64,000 nucleotides of DNA from Toxonevra muliebris (taxonomy: Eukaryota; Arthropoda; Insecta; Diptera; Pallopteridae): NCBI GenBank assembly GCA_963691655.1, contig OY829328.1, forward strand, positions 12,354,704 to 12,418,703. The letters run 5' to 3'. Below the pieces are notes generated by a model. It was not told where the DNA came from. It saw only the letters and a list, made by a program, of their open reading frames with translations, and ran no database searches. Below are positions 25,901-31,900 of the stretch, piece by piece. Position 1 is the first letter of the stretch, and each line of letters starts with the position of its first letter. The translations under genes were made by a program, and so were the position numbers.

Positions 25901-28900
25901 ATTAGATTCATGTTCATGTTCATCAGCTGAAACTACACAAAAATAGATTTTTTTCCGTCGTTGTATGATGACTTGGGTAGGCGTGAGACCCGAAAAACAG
26001 CCTTTTTGGACCTTTTTTAAGGTTAGGGACAACATGTAACATTCCCCGTGAAAAATAATATTGGAATCATATTCAGCGAAAAAAAATATACGAAAAATAA
26101 CTTTATCTGTTTTTTTATGATGACTTGGGTAAACGTACGCTTAATAAAACTATTACTTTATGGTGAGGTGGTAGGCTTGCAGCCGCCATATTGGTCCGCC
26201 ATCATGCAAAATCAAAAAAGGCCTTGTTGCATTTAAAACTAGAGATAATAAGCTTTCATTTGAGCCCGAACATGCTCTAAAATACCTTAACCAATTTTGG
26301 ACAGGGGGGGGGGGGGGCGGGGGTCATCTCCCATTGACAGAGAATGTCCCATATATAAATATTTAAAGTATGTAGAACAATGTGTATACAGTAAATGGTG
26401 TGTGACATGTGGCACATTTAAGACAATAACCACAACAACAACCACAACATATTTTCAGCTCAAAATTCCGTCCTCATGCACCATAAATTCTTAAAGCCAA
26501 ATTAAAGTTAAGTATTCAAGTTAAATAGGCGCGTCATTCATTGTACGCGTCGTCATTTAGTCGTCAGTATCTATTTGGTTAATTAAACTGTATTTTAAGC
26601 ATTAAATTAATCATTTTATGCCGCCGCTAACTTCAAACGATAACGACAAACGTGTGTCTCTTTTTTTGTTACTTTTTGCATGTGCGACTCGTACTTTACT
26701 TTTGTTTTAATTAAGGCGCGCGAATGAGAAAATAAGGTCAACAGGTTGACAAAATTAAAAATACACAATAGTACAAAAAAAGCGCCACAAATGAGCACAG
26801 GACAATCACACCCTAAAGTATATGCTAAATACTTTTTTATGTTAAATAGTAGTTAAGTACTATTTAGTAGTAGAAAAGCGAGATAATTAAGATAATAAAG
26901 TACAGCAAGCACACTATACTGTTCATATTAGACGCCACCGCGCGAATAATAATTTGAATTACAAACGAATCGGTAAGAATGACAAACGATGACTGTCACT
27001 TTGGCATACGGAAATAAAAAGCCAGACCCAAATACACAAAGAGAGTGAGAGAGAATTATCGAATAGAAACCAGGATAACCGCAAAAAAATTCAACAAGTT
27101 ATGCAGACACAAACACATTGATATATATAGAAGATACATCCCAGATAACCAAAATAATGGATTTCGACCAAAATAAGTTGTTACTATTTCGCAACAGTTA
27201 TGAATTCTTTTCAAGTATGATGCCTGCTTGATCATAAAGAGATAGGAGAGACACAGTCGTTTTGTCGGTGCATTGCTTCCATTTTCATTTCATCCATCTG
27301 TTATGACCGCGAAATCAGATTCCGTGCATAAAAATGTTTATAATAGTTACTGTCGTAACGAATTCGTCACGAATTTGGCAACTTTGGTTTACTGGGATAT
27401 TACATATACATACAGATAGACATATAAAACAATTTAGTAGTAACAGCAGCAACGAAATAAAAAGTAGTGAAATGGCAAATAAAGCATCTAACTTTCGGCC
27501 CACTAGGAATTTACGCAGTCCAAAATGTCAGAGGAGGCTATTCTGTCCAATTTTCGTTTGAATATTCTAAATTAAAAAATTCATATGTAAAGCATGTGGT
27601 GCAGATTCGTAAATGGCTATTCAAAAATTGCTACTTTGAAGTTTTCAGCTCTCGAATGAAAATTCAGAGTGGAAAAGCCAATAACTGAAATTCAAATTAA
27701 AAATTTCAAACAGCAGAAACAAACTACAAAACTCTGGTATAATTTTTATTAAACTTTTCTAGTTGGACTAATTTTCGCAGTGTTATTTTACTCTTTGTTT
27801 CAATGTGATTCGAAAATATTTCCAAGTGGGTAGTTACCATCAATTAGAAATATTTTGCAGTCATTCATTCATACACAGATATATACATATACGAACCAAC
27901 ACACACACTCATACACACTCTCTCACTCAATCAGCCACAGCAAAAATTATATTAAAAAGTTGTTAATACTCTACGGAAATCGAAGCACCGCATCCTACTT
28001 CACTCCAAAGACCAATTTCCGTCCACAAGACTCTCTATAAAGTTAACACCAAAGCGAAATTCAAAAAAAAAAAAAAAAATATGGAAACGGAAATGATGGG
28101 CGGTGGCAATAGCCTCAGCATGGCTATGATGAGTTGCAGAAAAAATAAATTAAAGGAAAAGGAAGAGGAAAGTAAATGTTATATATATTGAGTACATCCT
28201 TTTAATGTCACTCAACGATAGCAAATAGCAACAGCATCATCGACAACATCATGCCTCAGCGACCACCTGTTCAACAAAATACTAAAAAGGAAAAGGATTC
28301 AATATGTGGGCATATTTTCATATACTCATATATCTAAAGAGTAGAATATGCAACCCTTCAGCAAACAAAAAAAAAAAAATAAATAAATGAATGTATTTGA
28401 TAACTCAAGTGTAAAATATATATGTGTATGTACATATGTGTGTGTATCCTTCTTTCTATGTGTGCGTCTATGTGTGTTCGTTCCTATATTCAAAGAATGA
28501 TGCGCACTTATGCGACAACCATAAATAAATTCCAACATGAATGCCCAGGATAGCACACACACACACAGCCACACATAACCAACATGGATCGAGCAAAACA
28601 CTGAACAATGCTATTCATCGTGTGCTTAGTTTAGTATACGTTTTGCTCGTATATTTAAGCATTTAATTTTTACGCTACGGAATTCATGCGCGCCATTAGT
28701 TCATCCACATTTACTGAAATTATTTATACAAAAAAGTATAAAAACAAAATGGAAGACATCATCATCACTTTCAACATATTTAGAAGAAAGAAGAAAAATT
28801 TAGTTTGATTATGGTAAATATTTTTTGAACTGATGAAAGAATCGAAAAGTATTTCATACAAAAAAGATAAACATACCAGAACATTTGTGTATGAATAAGA

Positions 28901-31900
28901 CTAAAGTGGCAAGTGGCTGTAAAAAAAAAAATAGGAAAATTTGTCAGCATTAAAAAAAATTTTTTCATAAATAATTGAACTGAACCGAAGAACCGAAATG
29001 AAAAATTCAACAAGGACTGCAAAAATAACGACATTCCAGAACGGCTGCATCAGAAATTACTACGAAAACTATTTGTCATCCAGTGATGCTAGGCCCAGTG
29101 ATGTAAAGAACGTTCAGATGGTTCAGAAAATGGCAACTCTATTTCTTTTCAAAAGGTAACCAACTTTGCTGCCTGTATTTAAACGTTCAACAACTTTTTA
29201 ATATCTTATGCTCATTCATGGTCAAATTTTTAGGCCAATCTTGATAAATTTTATTAACTAAACAAAACATATTTAATAAAAAATCAATAAATAATAAAAT
29301 ATTCATTAAATATATATAAAAAAAAAATATCCTTGCAACACTTCAAGTAATAAGTTTGTGTGATTAAAATGACAACACGTTCCATTTATCACATGCTAAG
29401 CATCGCTGAGCAAAGACAATAGCATGCGAGTGCACACACACGCTCATACCCACACATACATAGATGGGCAACAAAGGATAACACAATGAAATAAAATAAA
29501 AACGGTACACATAGAAAAAAATATAATAGGTAAGCCAAAGGTGGTGCCCCTATTTTACACTATACGAATACAGTTTGACCCGTGCTCTGTTAGGCTACCC
29601 AGTGGAAAACGTTTTCAAATTTTTATTTATGTTTATTATGGAAGTTATCTATCGAACTGCTGTAAAAAAAATTAGCGAGTGATAAACTTGTCTCCATCGA
29701 AGTACTAGGTTTCGGATAAGCTGATGGAACATGAAGTTTTTAAATAGTATATCTACAATATGTGAGCTTAAAATCAATACTTGGTTGTAGCGTCATTAAA
29801 CCAAGGGCTTCAATTTTTGTCCGGATATTTTGATAATTCGATTATTCAGTTAAAATATATAGGCTCCGAAGTTTCCCGATAGTCTAAAGCACTAACAAAA
29901 AGAAAAAAATAATTTAAAGGACTAAAATATTAAAACCCGGATCCGTTAGTAGTCTAAAATGTTGAAATTCGAATCTAATTATTTTGAGTTTTTGCGTCTG
30001 CGCTCGTTTGAAATGAAGTTTTCTTGTAAAATGGTTTTTCAAAATGAGCAAATTAATTAAGTTTGGGAACATTTTGAGAAACTAGAGGACAGTTAGAGGT
30101 CCAAATATAAATCATAAGCTAAAAAAGCACGATTTCAGCTACGCTGATATGGGTACCGTGACACCGGCACATAGAGGGTAAAGAAGAGGTAGATGAGCTG
30201 ACTTATAATGCCTCTGCCCTACAGGACTCCTTGGTTTTTACACTATTGAACTCAGTCAGGAGCTCAAGAAATCTCAATTTAACACCTCACAAGACCCAAT
30301 AGTTAATGAAACACTCTGCCGACCCGCAAAATTAGCAGAGCAATATGGCCTGACTACAATTTACAGACTGAAAGCAAATACGAAGTACAAAATTGCAGCT
30401 AGCGAAAATGCCTTAAAATATTTTTCAGAGCAAAAACGAAAAAAAAGAGGGATATCGAAGTAGAAGGCCGGCTGAGTGAACATTTTTGTTTCGTTTTTGC
30501 ACTCAAACGTTTTTAATGCATTTTCGCTAGCAACAATTTTTTAATTCGTATTTGCATTTAGCTTGTCAATTATAAAAGAATAGTTCAATTCATAATCTAA
30601 ATTCGAAAGAGAGCAGACTATTTCTCACTTTTTCCGTGAATACCTTGGGGAACTGCGCGAAATAAATAAGTTTAAATGAACTCCTAAACTTCTTAAGCCA
30701 GGGATGAATTTAATTCCTACGTCTTGTTCCACAAACACAAAAACAAACCAACGGCAGCAATATTTTTTTTTCTTTACGGACTCTGCGCATCACAGTTAGT
30801 GGGTTTGAGTCCAAATGTAGACCAAAATTTGGCTATGGTTTTGCCTATTTTGTCTCACTTGATCAATAAACAAATTGCTCCATAAACCGCTGGCAATTCG
30901 ACAAACAAACGAACAAACCTCCTAAAAATACCCTTCATTACAATCAAATCAAAAATTTTTACTAAACTTTGCTCATTCAATATAAAACTCTGGCTACGCT
31001 CCTGTTTTATAAGTATGTAGATATGTGTTTATGTGAGTGCATCGTTTGCAAAACACTCAATAACGGTAATTAATAGTTTTTTCATCATTTTTGTTTTTGT
31101 ATTGTTTTTGGTTTGAGAAACTCATTTTATAAATTTTCTACAGAGGACGAGAACAGAGAAAAGCATTCAACTGCAAAAATAAAAAAATAAACAAAGATGT
31201 GAAATAATCGAAATAATGGGAAGGAGAGTGTAGTACACGATATAGATAGAGTGGGCGGGTGCTGAAAAAGTGAAGCTCTTGACTAAGTTTGACCGAGTGT
31301 AAAATAAACACAAAAGCTTGACACATAATGAGATACGATACGATATAAATTTATCTATTTTTAAAGGAGCATAAAAATATGTCCCAATTGACCTATAGTG
31401 ATAGTAAACATGATGCAAGGTACAAGAGATTTTATATAAGATAATTAAATAAAAGGAAAGCAGAGCCATTCTCAAATTGATTTAGGTTAAATTGATTTTT
31501 TCGATGATGAAAAATTCAAATTTTTTCGATTTTAATTTTATTTATTTTATACCTACTGAATAGATTCCTTGTGCAAAAATTTAAAAGCTGAATAAAAATT
31601 TTTCTATTTCTCAAGACTTCGATCTATACGCGTTTTATGTCTGTGGCCTGTTTCTAGCGTCATAAATAAACAAACAACTTCCGTAATGACGACCACGACA
31701 TTTATCCAAATGTCAACGGTCACAATTGTTAGATTTTCAGAAAAAAACGTAAAAATTACTACAAACACAGAAAGACACAAAGTTTCCAACTAGAAATTGA
31801 CATAAAAAATAGAATTAAATGAAAACTTCTTTTATACTTGTCTGCGCGCGAAAATTTTGATTTCAAAAAAGTTGCAAACTTGTGGGCTCATAAAACAACA

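Noticed and set aside
28081..28191. Plus-strand ATG frame [17 protein letters not shown]...
   Set aside because: It is only 36 codons, low complexity, with no domain, no clear donor and antisense to an intron.
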